Below are positions 35,548-45,122 of a DNA stretch of 64,000 nucleotides, in pieces. The notes under the pieces were generated by a model that was not told the DNA's origin, searched no databases, and saw nothing but the letters and a program-made list of their open reading frames with translations. Position 1 is the first letter of the stretch. Each line of letters opens with the position of its first letter. Source of the DNA: an uncultured Prevotellaceae bacterium (GTDB lineage Bacteria; Bacteroidota; Bacteroidia; Bacteroidales; Bacteroidaceae); the NCBI GenBank assembly GCA_902762325.1, contig CACWNV010000004.1, positions 1-64,000 of the forward strand, written 5' to 3'. The position numbers were made by a program, and so were the translations under genes.

Positions 35548-35666
35548 ATTCCTTTATTCTCCTATTCCACATCACAACAAATATTGTTAAAGAAATAAAA
35601 AACACCGTGGCACTATTAAACATCTTTGGCATTCGGCATCTAACTAATATAAACTAAACCTTTGAT

Positions 35667-38600
35667 ATGGTGCCTCGTTACTTTGCCGTTCTAATTGCTT
35701 TTATGCTCAATGTCATACCGTCCATTGCCCAGAATGAGATGCTAAATGGTCGTGTAATAGACTCTTCAAGCCAGGAGGCGATGGAAAAGGTGACGATTCA
35801 ATTATACCAATTAACCACCCAAAAGAACAAACGCGATACTGTCTTTGTCAACGGAACTTTTACAGACGAACAAGGCCAGTTTTCCTTGAAGGTGGAAAAA
35901 GCAGGCAACTATCTCCTTAAATTATCCAGTCTCGGGTATGAGCCGATCTCTCGTAATTTATTGAAAGAACGTAACCGCCCTCTGCCACTGGGAACCATCG
36001 CCATGAAAGCAGATGCCATTCAATTGGATGAAGCAGTTGTTACGGCGAATGTTCCTAAGATGATAGTCAAAGATGATACCGTTGTTTATAACGCAGATGC
36101 CTTTCGTGTCCCTGAAGGGTCGGTTATAGAAGCGTTGGTTGAAGTGTTGCCCGGTGCAAAAATAGATGACAACGGAGGGATAACCATCAACGGTAAGAAT
36201 GTTAAGAAGTTTAAGATGGATGGTCGTGATTTTATGACAGGGAACAACGATGCAGTCATGAAGAACCTTCCATCCTACGTCGTGGATAAGATTAAGGCAT
36301 ACGATGAAAAAAGCGACCTTTCTCGTCTTACTGGCGTAGATGACGGAAATGACGATTTCGTGTTGGAGTTTGTTACGAAGCGAAGTGCCCGTAATGGCTT
36401 GCAGATGAATCCAGATGTCGGTTATGGAACCGATAATCGGTATGGCATACGCCTGACCGCCATGAAGCCGTTTGGGGCAATGCGCTACACCTTTATGGGC
36501 AATGCGAACAATGTCAATGACCGCAACTTCTCAGGGCGTGGCGGACGTGGAAGAGGAAACGGGAATGGTCAGCGCACATCAAAGTCAGCCGCTCTTGATG
36601 CAAGTTATGAAAATAACAAGAACCTAAGGGTGAACGGACGAGTCACATGGACTCATAATGATGCCGATAACTGGAGCCGTACAGGTTCGGAAAGTTTTGT
36701 CAATACACGTGGAGGAGCCTTTTCAAATAGTGTGAGCCAGAGCTATTCAAGGAATCAGAGCCTGACCGCAAACATGAATCTCCAGTGGACGATAGACTCG
36801 ATGACAACCCTGTCATTCCGTCCGAATGCAAGTTTCTCTTCCAATGATAGCAGGAGTTTCTCAACATCTGCTTCTTTTAAAGCTGACCCCTTTAAATATG
36901 TTAAAGATCCATTGGATGATTCAGACATGGAATATATGGATGGAAGGGATTTGATAGTGAATGGGCGGAAAAACAAGTCTATGAGTGATGGAAGTAATGT
37001 GAATCTTAGTTCCCAATTACAACTTTATCGTCGGTTCGGCAATAAAGGACGGAATGTAGCCATCAGTTCGAATATCAATTATCGTGACGGGAAGAATCGT
37101 AATGCAAGCCTCTCGTATGTTAAGCTTTTCCAGACGTTAGACAGGTTTGGAAATGACTCTACCTATCAGACCAACCGATACACATCAACCCCATCAGACA
37201 ACTTTAGCTTTTCAGTCGGAGCCACCTATACAGAACCTATTTATATATTTAAGAAAAAGCCAGAGGAGGCGGATTCGTTGATGAGAGGACCGTTTAATCG
37301 TGGCGGGCAAAGACGAAGCAGGGGAACGGAAGGAATATTCCTCCAATTGAACTACCGCTATAATTATAGTCACCAGAAGAATGACCCCTCAACTTATGAT
37401 TTCCCGGATTTTAGCGATGATGCATTCGCAGAGTCACTTCGGGAATACCATGACTGGGCGCGTCTTTTCGGATTCCTCAACAATCCATACGAAGATTACC
37501 TTTCCCAACGCCTGAGTCGTTTTTCAGAACGTACGGAGTATGGGCAGAATATTGATGTGCAACTTCGTTTCAATCGTGAGAAGTATAACATGAATGTCGG
37601 CTTCTCGGCTCAGCCCCAACGCTCTCATTTTATTCAGCAGTACCTTGGTCGTCCTGTTGATACCGTGAGAACCGTCACGAATGTTTCTCCGACATTAAAC
37701 CTACGCTATCGTTTCAGCCAACAACAGAATCTTCAGGTCACTTTCCGTGGTTCAACATCCCAGCCTTCCATTACGCAGTTGCTTGACATCTATGACGACA
37801 CCAATCCCTTATCTATTTCGATGGGTAATCCAGGATTGAAGCCCTCTTTTACTGCCAACATGAATGTCAATTTCCAGATGATGCGTAAACCGACTTATGT
37901 TGAGGACAGCCTGGGATTTTCGGTTCCCAAACAACAAAGTCACTGGAGCTTTAGTTCGAATGGTAGTTTCCAACGCACAAGTAATTCCATTGGAAACGTG
38001 GTTACATACAACGAGGATACAGGAGGCCGTATAACACGCCCTGAGAACATCAATGGCAACTGGAGCGCAAACGCAGGGGCTTCGTTTAACATAGGACTCG
38101 ATTCTCTCAACAGGTGGGATATAAGTGGTTCGCTCAATGGAAGATACGACCATCGAATCGGCTATGTGAACTTGGACCGTGATGCAACGCCTGACCGTAA
38201 TGTTACTCATTCGTATAACATTTCACCATCTACATCATTGAGTTTCCGCAATAAATGGCTGAACTTCTCCCTTAATGCGAATGTCACTTATGCACGAACG
38301 GAGAACCGTCTTCAAGCTTCCCGAAACCTAACGACGTGGAACTTCTCTTATGGCGGTAATACGCGGATTACATTTCCGTGGGGGAGCAATTTGTCAACGG
38401 ATATTCACATGTTCAGCAAGCGCGGATATAGTGACCAGACACTCAACACCGATGAATTGATATGGAACGCGCAACTGTCTCATAGCTTCTTGCGCGGCAA
38501 AAAACTTACCGTCATGCTCCAATGGTATGATATCTTGCACGAGCAGACCAATTTCTCACGTACGGTCAACGCAAACGGTTGGACGGACCGTGAGGTCAAT

Positions 38601-38804
38601 GCTATCACTTCCTATGCCATGATTCACGTCAGTTATCGTCTGAACCTGTTTGGTGGTGGAGGTGGTGGAAACCGCTTTAATGATGAACGCGGCGGTCCTG
38701 ACTCTGAACGTGGCAGGGGCAGATTCGGTGGTCGTGGCGGTCAAGGTGGCAGAGGTGGATTCGGTAATCGCGGCGGTCAAGGAGATAGGGGAGGTTTTTA
38801 TTAA
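35667..38804 (+). CDS. TonB-receptor-like outer-membrane beta-barrel protein with Gly/Arg-rich tail
   Basis: A 1045-residue exported protein. A signal peptide (about 1-21, SIAQ) precedes a carboxypeptidase-regulatory-like domain (about 25-115). A plug-like domain follows (about 125-245, with VEVLPGAKIDDNGGITINGK), then an outer-membrane barrel of the OMP_b-brl_3 type. The last 45 residues are almost entirely Gly, Arg, Asn, Asp and Gln (GGRGGQGG type), after a probable final strand MIHVSYRLNLFG. A shorter GRGGRGRGNGNG segment occurs near residue 290. It is not a SusC: there is no SusD partner and no SusC signature. Its role is unknown. A patatin gene follows after 21 nt. Confidence 0.85.
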   Translation: MVPRYFAVLIAFMLNVIPSIAQNEMLNGRVIDSSSQEAMEKVTIQLYQLTTQKNKRDTVFVNGTFTDEQGQFSLKVEKAGNYLLKLSSLGYEPISRNLLKERNRPLPLGTIAMKADAIQLDEAVVTANVPKMIVKDDTVVYNADAFRVPEGSVIEALVEVLPGAKIDDNGGITINGKNVKKFKMDGRDFMTGNNDAVMKNLPSYVVDKIKAYDEKSDLSRLTGVDDGNDDFVLEFVTKRSARNGLQMNPDVGYGTDNRYGIRLTAMKPFGAMRYTFMGNANNVNDRNFSGRGGRGRGNGNGQRTSKSAALDASYENNKNLRVNGRVTWTHNDADNWSRTGSESFVNTRGGAFSNSVSQSYSRNQSLTANMNLQWTIDSMTTLSFRPNASFSSNDSRSFSTSASFKADPFKYVKDPLDDSDMEYMDGRDLIVNGRKNKSMSDGSNVNLSSQLQLYRRFGNKGRNVAISSNINYRDGKNRNASLSYVKLFQTLDRFGNDSTYQTNRYTSTPSDNFSFSVGATYTEPIYIFKKKPEEADSLMRGPFNRGGQRRSRGTEGIFLQLNYRYNYSHQKNDPSTYDFPDFSDDAFAESLREYHDWARLFGFLNNPYEDYLSQRLSRFSERTEYGQNIDVQLRFNREKYNMNVGFSAQPQRSHFIQQYLGRPVDTVRTVTNVSPTLNLRYRFSQQQNLQVTFRGSTSQPSITQLLDIYDDTNPLSISMGNPGLKPSFTANMNVNFQMMRKPTYVEDSLGFSVPKQQSHWSFSSNGSFQRTSNSIGNVVTYNEDTGGRITRPENINGNWSANAGASFNIGLDSLNRWDISGSLNGRYDHRIGYVNLDRDATPDRNVTHSYNISPSTSLSFRNKWLNFSLNANVTYARTENRLQASRNLTTWNFSYGGNTRITFPWGSNLSTDIHMFSKRGYSDQTLNTDELIWNAQLSHSFLRGKKLTVMLQWYDILHEQTNFSRTVNANGWTDREVNAITSYAMIHVSYRLNLFGGGGGGNRFNDERGGPDSERGRGRFGGRGGQGGRGGFGNRGGQGDRGGFY

Positions 38805-38825
38805 CTTCTAAAGAACAGATTAGAA

Positions 38826-39716
38826 ATGGCTTTGTTAGATTGGCTGAAAGATAATAAGAAAGATAGAAAGGAAGTTGCTTTAGTCCTTTCTACTGGAGGA
38901 GCGAGAGGACTCGCCCATATTGGCGCCATAGACCAGCTGAATGAGATGGGCTATCATATCCATTCCGTTGCAGGGACATCTATAGGGGCATTAATTGGCG
39001 GAATGTATGCCGCTGGTCGGCTTGAAGATTTCAAGCGATGGATGGAGACGGTAGACCGTAGGAAGGTTCTGTCGTTAATGGATTTTTCCTTGAGTATCAA
39101 TCATCTAATGAAAGGCGACCGTATCATCAAGGAGATGATGGAGGTGATTCCTGATGTGAAGATTGAAGACCTACCGATACATTATTGTGCGGTTGCTACC
39201 GATGCCATAACAGGGACAGAGGTGAACTTTACCAGCGGTAGTCTTTATGAAGCCATTCGCGCTTCAATCTCTTTACCTGTATTCTTTGACCCTGTTCGCG
39301 AAAAAGACCGTATTCTTTTAGATGGCGGCTTGGTGAATCCACTTCCTTTGAATAGAGTGAAACGGAAAAAGAACGACTTGCTTGTTGCTGTAAATGTCAG
39401 CGGACATGATTATAAAGGACAAGTTGAGTTGAACAAAATAATCAAAGAACAGAACGAGAAATCACGTGTCAGGTCGTTCATCAATAAGATGTTGCCCGAC
39501 GACATGGACTTAAACTATTATACACTCGTCAACAGGAGTACGTCTATCATGATTAATTGCAATGCTCAGCTGGCATTGAAGATCACGCCTCCAGATATAT
39601 TAGTGAACATTCCGATGAATCGTTACAACACTTTCGACTTCGATAAATACGCCCGTCTGTCAGCTATAGGTCGGAATAAGACGAAGACAAGCATCATGAA
39701 GTTTCTCGGGAAATAG
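38826..39716 (+). CDS. Patatin-like phospholipase
   Basis: A 296-residue lipid acyl hydrolase of the patatin family. The oxyanion loop is STGGARGLAHIG (22-33). The nucleophile is S52 in GTSIG, and the dyad aspartate is D166 in LDGGLVNP. There is no signal peptide, and the protein is compact like bacterial RssA-type members. It lies 21 nt after the beta-barrel gene. In some patatins the lipase is fused to a barrel, so the adjacency is suggestive but not proof of joint action. Confidence 0.93.
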   Translation: MALLDWLKDNKKDRKEVALVLSTGGARGLAHIGAIDQLNEMGYHIHSVAGTSIGALIGGMYAAGRLEDFKRWMETVDRRKVLSLMDFSLSINHLMKGDRIIKEMMEVIPDVKIEDLPIHYCAVATDAITGTEVNFTSGSLYEAIRASISLPVFFDPVREKDRILLDGGLVNPLPLNRVKRKKNDLLVAVNVSGHDYKGQVELNKIIKEQNEKSRVRSFINKMLPDDMDLNYYTLVNRSTSIMINCNAQLALKITPPDILVNIPMNRYNTFDFDKYARLSAIGRNKTKTSIMKFLGK

Positions 39717-39746
39717 GTTTACTCGTATGAAAGGTTATTATTTCCG

Positions 39747-39834
39747 CCTCGTAAACGATACGTTTAGACCTCGTAAACGATACGTTTAGACCTCGTAAAC
39801 GATACGTTTAGGCTTCAGAAACAATATGTCTGTG
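39747..39834. repeat. Four tandem 22-bp palindromic units (locus 2)
   Basis: Units at 39747-39768, 39769-39790, 39791-39812 and 39813-39834. The first three carry the perfect core TAAACGATACGTTTA. The fourth is degenerate (GAAACAATATGTCTG) and is followed by TGAATTCC, exactly as at locus 1. It lies 30 nt after the patatin stop and just past the 3' end of the convergent small ORF. Confidence 0.9.
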
Positions 39835-39850
39835 AATTCCTTATCCCGGA

Positions 39851-40045
39851 CTATGGTATCTCATTGATATAATTCTTTGTCGTCATGTCGTAATAGAGAG
39901 CCTCCAGTTCTGATAGGGTGAGCCTGGCTATTGAGTGCTCAATGGCCCTTATCAGTTCTTCCCTTCTTTCTTCTTCACTATAATTACTATGAGAAAAGTC
40001 CTTCATTTCCATTTCATTTAAATAATTATTCAATAACTCAATCAC
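39851..40045 (-). CDS. Small acidic hypothetical protein
   Basis: A 64-residue ORF beginning MIELLNNYLNEMEMKD, with 13 Glu. Predicted helical segments are EEERREELIRAIEHSIARLTLSELEALYYDM. The composition and lack of low complexity look like a real small protein rather than noise, and it fills the space before the ATP operon. No family was recognised, and no clear promoter was seen in 40046-40100 on the minus strand. Confidence 0.5.
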   Translation of the reverse strand: MIELLNNYLNEMEMKDFSHSNYSEEERREELIRAIEHSIARLTLSELEALYYDMTTKNYINEIP

Positions 40046-40131
40046 TCAACATATACAATTTTAATCATTATTATTAACGGCATTTTTCTCCAAAATAATG
40101 TTTTATTACGGAATAAATTGCATTATTTGTT

Positions 40132-40161
40132 TTGCGGAATAAGAAATAAGTTGTATCTTTG
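40132..40161 (+). promoter_or_regulatory. Promoter of the ATP synthase operon
   Basis: TTG at 40132-40134, exactly 19 nt, then TATCTTTG at 40154-40161: a full consensus. The leader to the atpD ATG is about 80 nt and AT-rich. Confidence 0.78.
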
Positions 40162-40243
40162 CCAAAGTTTACTACCTGAATAATCACAGTTAGTGATAAC
40201 TATGAATTGATAATTATAGAAACTAACTTTAAATATTTAATAG

Positions 40244-41773
<1,530 letters not shown>

Positions 41774-41794
41774 TCCATAAATATACTTGCTATT

Positions 41795-42073
41795 ATGTTA
41801 AGACTAAGAATAGTTTCACCAGAGAAAGTGGAGTTTGACGGTGAAGTTGAGAGTGTACTTGTTCCAGGAACTCTTGGATCATTTGAGATATTGAATGATC
41901 ATGCCCCGATTATCTCTTCCCTTGAAAAGGGATTGGTTGAGTATGCTATACCTCGCGAAGGCAAACGGCAACTCGTTATATTAGGTGGTTTCGTTGAGGT
42001 TCAAAAGAACGTAGTGTCACTTTGTGTGGAGAAAGAGATAACAGAAGACGAAGAGGAAAAGAATGAGGATTAA
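41795..42073 (+). CDS. atpC: ATP synthase F1 subunit epsilon (short form)
   Basis: A 92-residue epsilon subunit with the N-terminal beta-sandwich only: LRIVSPEKVEFDGEVESVLVPG, then FEILNDHAPIIS. The two C-terminal helices that inhibit the enzyme in E. coli (139 residues) are absent and replaced by an acidic tail EKEITEDEEEKNED. Epsilon-type auto-inhibition is therefore unlikely. It lies directly after beta and overlaps the next small membrane protein gene by 11 nt. Confidence 0.95.
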   Translation: MLRLRIVSPEKVEFDGEVESVLVPGTLGSFEILNDHAPIISSLEKGLVEYAIPREGKRQLVILGGFVEVQKNVVSLCVEKEITEDEEEKNED

Positions 42074-42494
42074 GACTGATATTATCACGAAGACAGCCCG
42101 TCAATATAGAAGCCAAAGTTTGTGGGTGCTATGTACACTCACAATAATAGGTTTACTGTATATTCAGATTCAGGGTCGGTTTGAGTTGATAAATTCCTTG
42201 ATTATCTCTATTCTGTTCAATCTTTTTTGTTCCATCGCATACGGTCAGACATGGAAAGCGATAGCCCGGCGTTCACCAGAGACTTTGCCGAAGTTTTATC
42301 TGGCTTGGTCGGCAATGCGCCTTATGGCAGCTGCAATCCTATTGCTCATCTATTGCGTAATTGTACGGGAAATAGTAGCGATAAAGTGGTTTGCCGTGAT
42401 TTTCATTGTTTGTTATATCGTGATGTTAGTATTTGATTCTTGGTTCTTTATCCGAGTAAGTAAAAACGTGGATTTATCCAATCATAATTCATAA
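42063..42494 (+). CDS. Small membrane protein inside the atp operon (AtpI-like position)
   Basis: A 143-residue protein with four hydrophobic helices (about 20-37, 45-62, 82-102 and 108-128) and basic ends. Its place, just before the a subunit, is where atpI lies in other operons, and the topology fits, but sequence similarity to AtpI is not evident by eye. It overlaps atpC by 11 nt. A role in c-ring assembly is inferred from position only. Confidence 0.75.
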   Translation: MRIKTDIITKTARQYRSQSLWVLCTLTIIGLLYIQIQGRFELINSLIISILFNLFCSIAYGQTWKAIARRSPETLPKFYLAWSAMRLMAAAILLLIYCVIVREIVAIKWFAVIFIVCYIVMLVFDSWFFIRVSKNVDLSNHNS

Positions 42495-42509
42495 TCCAAC
42501 TAAGTAAAT

Positions 42510-43664
42510 ATGAAATATCTAAGATCAATATTTCTTCCCAAAATGAAGAACCGCTGGTTCTTAATGTTGATGCTTTTCTGCTTTACAATGACGGCTTCTG
42601 CAAGCAGTCAGAGTGAGGCAGGTGAGGTTCTGGAGCAAAAGGAATCAGAAGGAGGCGTCAATCTGAAGGAGATATTGTTCGGTCATATTCAGGATTCATA
42701 TCAGTGGCACGTCACAGACATTGGCGGTCATCCGCTGATTATTCCTCTCCCCATGATATTTTATTCTTCACATTCAGGCTTCCATGTCTATTGCTCTTCG
42801 CAATTTGAGCATGAGCCAAATGCAGAGTTGCTGCGTGAAGGTCCCGATGGCTTTTACATTCAAGGAGCAGCTGATGAGAAGGGTAAGATTGTGGAACGGA
42901 TTGGAAATGAACTGAAGCCTGTCAGTTTTGACATTTCGATTACAAAAACCGTAATGGTCTTGTTCATTGACTCGATTCTTTTAGTTCTATGTATCCTGAT
43001 AGCTGCACGGTGGTGTAAGAAGCATAAGGTAGACGATCCAGCTCCTAAAGGGTTCGTTGGATTTGTACACATGTTTGTTATGACGGTCTATAATGATATG
43101 ATAAAGCAGACGCTTGGCAAAGAGGCCGATAAGTATGCGCCCTATCTGCTAACCTGTTTTTTCTTTATCTTTATAGTAAATCTGATGGGTGTCGTCCCAT
43201 TTCCTCCGGGTGGCGGTAATCTGACGGGCAATATTACCTGTACATTTTTCCTTGCCCTCTGTACGTTCTTGATTGTTAATCTGACAGGCACGAAAGCCTA
43301 TTGGAAAGAAATCTTCTGGGGTGATGTACCCTGGTGGTTGAAAGTTCCGGTTCCATTGATGCCGTTCATCGAGTTCTTTGGAATCTTCACGAAGCCTGTC
43401 GCTCTTATGATCCGACTTTTTGCCAACATGTTGGCAGGTCACGTCATCGCTATTTCACTTTCATGCATCATCTTCATCATGTTCGCCTTAGGCGGCACAC
43501 TTGGTAAGGTGCTTGGTATTTCAATGACCCCAGTCAGTGTGTTCCTGAGTGTCTTCATGATGCTGCTTGAAGTGTTAGTATGCTATATCCAGGCAATGGT
43601 GTTCACCATGTTGAGCGCAGTATTTATCTCAATGTCGCATGTGAAAGAACATCATGCCGCATAA
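42510..43664 (+). CDS. atpB: ATP synthase F0 subunit a
   Basis: Proton-channel subunit of 384 residues, much longer than E. coli's 271. An apparent signal sequence or first helix (about 15-32, LMLMLFCFTMTASA) is followed by about 110 extra, probably periplasmic residues. The canonical five-helix core begins near residue 145. The essential channel arginine is in ALMIRLFANMLAGH, and the final helix pair includes LEVLVCYIQAMVFTMLSAVFI. The long N-terminal extension is common in Bacteroidota a subunits. Confidence 0.95.
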   Translation: MKYLRSIFLPKMKNRWFLMLMLFCFTMTASASSQSEAGEVLEQKESEGGVNLKEILFGHIQDSYQWHVTDIGGHPLIIPLPMIFYSSHSGFHVYCSSQFEHEPNAELLREGPDGFYIQGAADEKGKIVERIGNELKPVSFDISITKTVMVLFIDSILLVLCILIAARWCKKHKVDDPAPKGFVGFVHMFVMTVYNDMIKQTLGKEADKYAPYLLTCFFFIFIVNLMGVVPFPPGGGNLTGNITCTFFLALCTFLIVNLTGTKAYWKEIFWGDVPWWLKVPVPLMPFIEFFGIFTKPVALMIRLFANMLAGHVIAISLSCIIFIMFALGGTLGKVLGISMTPVSVFLSVFMMLLEVLVCYIQAMVFTMLSAVFISMSHVKEHHAA

Positions 43665-43715
43665 ATTAAGTATAAAAGAAATAATTAAACAATAACAATT
43701 TAAAAATTTAAAATT

Positions 43716-43958
43716 ATGATTTCATTATTATTAGCAGCAGACGCGCTGGCAAAGCTCGGTGCAACTGTAGGTGGTGGTTTGGCAGTAATCGGTGCTGGTA
43801 TTGGTATCGGTCGTATTGGAGGTTCTGCTATGGACGCAATGGCACGTCAACCAGAGAAAATGGGAGGATTGCAGTCTTCAATGATTCTGGCTGCAGCTCT
43901 TGTCGAAGGAGCTACATTCCTTGCATTGGTGATTTCTATTCTTGCTCTCTTCGTATAA
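43716..43958 (+). CDS. atpE: ATP synthase F0 subunit c
   Basis: Ring-forming lipid-soluble subunit of 80 residues with two helices and the polar loop ARQPE (43-47). The ion-binding residue is E64 (ALVEGATF). Position 31, which is Gln in sodium-type rings, is Ile, and E64 is followed by Gly-Ala rather than Ser-Thr. The sequence therefore indicates a proton-driven ring. It sits 51 nt after atpB with an A-rich leader. Confidence 0.97.
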   Translation: MISLLLAADALAKLGATVGGGLAVIGAGIGIGRIGGSAMDAMARQPEKMGGLQSSMILAAALVEGATFLALVISILALFV

Positions 43959-44011
43959 TCTATTAGGTAGTTCATTACAAAAATCGGATACTTAAGCAAA
44001 CTCATTAGCTT

Positions 44012-44524
44012 ATGTCATTGATAACACCTGATTTTGGCCTCCTCTTTTGGATGTGCGTCGTGTTCTTCATCGTCCTGTTCATTCTTTGGAAATGGGGCTT
44101 CCCCGTTATTGTACAAATGGTGAACAGCCGTAAAGACTTCATTGATGAAAGTCTTCGTAAGGCACATGAGGCTAACGAGCGTTTGGCCAATATTCAAAAA
44201 GAAGGTGAATCCATTCTGCAGGAAGCACGTGAAAAGCAGACCTTGATTTTGAAAGAAGCTGCTCAGACACGTGATGACATTGTTGAAAAAGCCCAGGCTA
44301 AGGCACGTGATGAAGGTGCAAGGCTTTTGGCAGAAGCGAAGACACAGATTGAAACTGAAAAGCAAAATGCCATTCGTGATATCAGAGCACAAGTGGCAGA
44401 GTTGTCAGTTCAGATCTCAGAAAAGGTGTTGCGCAAGAATCTTTCAACAGACAAGCAGCAGATGGATTTAATTGAAAGACTGCTTGATGAGGTTACTGTT
44501 GAGAATAATAGTGGAAAACAATAA
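44012..44524 (+). CDS. atpF: ATP synthase F0 subunit b
   Basis: Peripheral-stalk subunit of 170 residues. An N-terminal membrane helix (about 8-28, FGLLFWMCVVFFIVLFILWKW) is followed by a long charged coiled coil (about 35-150) with heptad-like AREKQTLILKEAAQTRDDIVEKAQ. Such right-handed stalk dimers connect a/c to the delta subunit, whose gene follows after 12 nt. Only one b-type gene is present in the operon. Confidence 0.95.
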   Translation: MSLITPDFGLLFWMCVVFFIVLFILWKWGFPVIVQMVNSRKDFIDESLRKAHEANERLANIQKEGESILQEAREKQTLILKEAAQTRDDIVEKAQAKARDEGARLLAEAKTQIETEKQNAIRDIRAQVAELSVQISEKVLRKNLSTDKQQMDLIERLLDEVTVENNSGKQ

Positions 44525-44536
44525 GAAGTTGACTAT

Positions 44537-45073
44537 ATGGACTTAGGTGTAATATCGGTTCGCTATGCCCGGGCTTTATTGAAAAGTGCGACACAGGCAA
44601 AGCTCGAAGAACAGGTTTACCGTGAGATGTTAATGCTTGCACAGAGCTATATCCAGGTTCCTGAGCTGCGTTTTACGATAGATAACCCTATGCTGTCCAA
44701 GGACAAGAAACTGAATTTGCTGGAAACAGCATGCGGAGGTGGTGTCACTGATTTGGTGAAACGGTTCCTGTCACTTGTTCTGGGAGCAGACAGGGAGAGT
44801 ACCTTACAACTCATGGCTACTTCTTACGTCACACTTTATCGGAAACAGAAGAACATCATACGAGGAAAACTTATAACAGCTACTGCGGTTATTCCCGAAA
44901 CGGAGCGGATGATGAAGCAGATGGTTGAAAATAAGACTCTGGGCACTGTGGAGTTTCAGACCGAAGTGAATCCCGAGATAATCGGTGGTTTCATTCTTGA
45001 ATATGATACATATAGAATGGATGCAAGTGTGAAGACAAAGCTAAATACCATTCTTACACAGTTGAAGAAATAA
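44537..45073 (+). CDS. atpH: ATP synthase F1 subunit delta
   Basis: A 178-residue OSCP/delta subunit linking the b stalk to the top of F1. The N-terminal six-helix bundle starts [15 protein letters not shown], a typical delta opening. The C-terminal part has [11 protein letters not shown] and the conserved [25 protein letters not shown] signature. It is located between atpF and atpA, as in most atp operons. Confidence 0.95.
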   Translation: MDLGVISVRYARALLKSATQAKLEEQVYREMLMLAQSYIQVPELRFTIDNPMLSKDKKLNLLETACGGGVTDLVKRFLSLVLGADRESTLQLMATSYVTLYRKQKNIIRGKLITATAVIPETERMMKQMVENKTLGTVEFQTEVNPEIIGGFILEYDTYRMDASVKTKLNTILTQLKK

Positions 45074-45122
45074 TAAAGAATTAAAGCGTCATGTACGTTT
45101 TAGTAATCAAAAAGTAAATAAA

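Noticed and set aside
35667..38804. SusC-type TonB receptor of a polysaccharide locus
   Set aside because: Has regulatory-like and plug-like domains but no SusC signature, no SusD gene beside it, and a Gly/Arg-rich end.
39747..39834. CRISPR array
   Set aside because: The 22-bp units are directly adjacent with no unique spacers and there are no cas genes; they are tandem palindromes.
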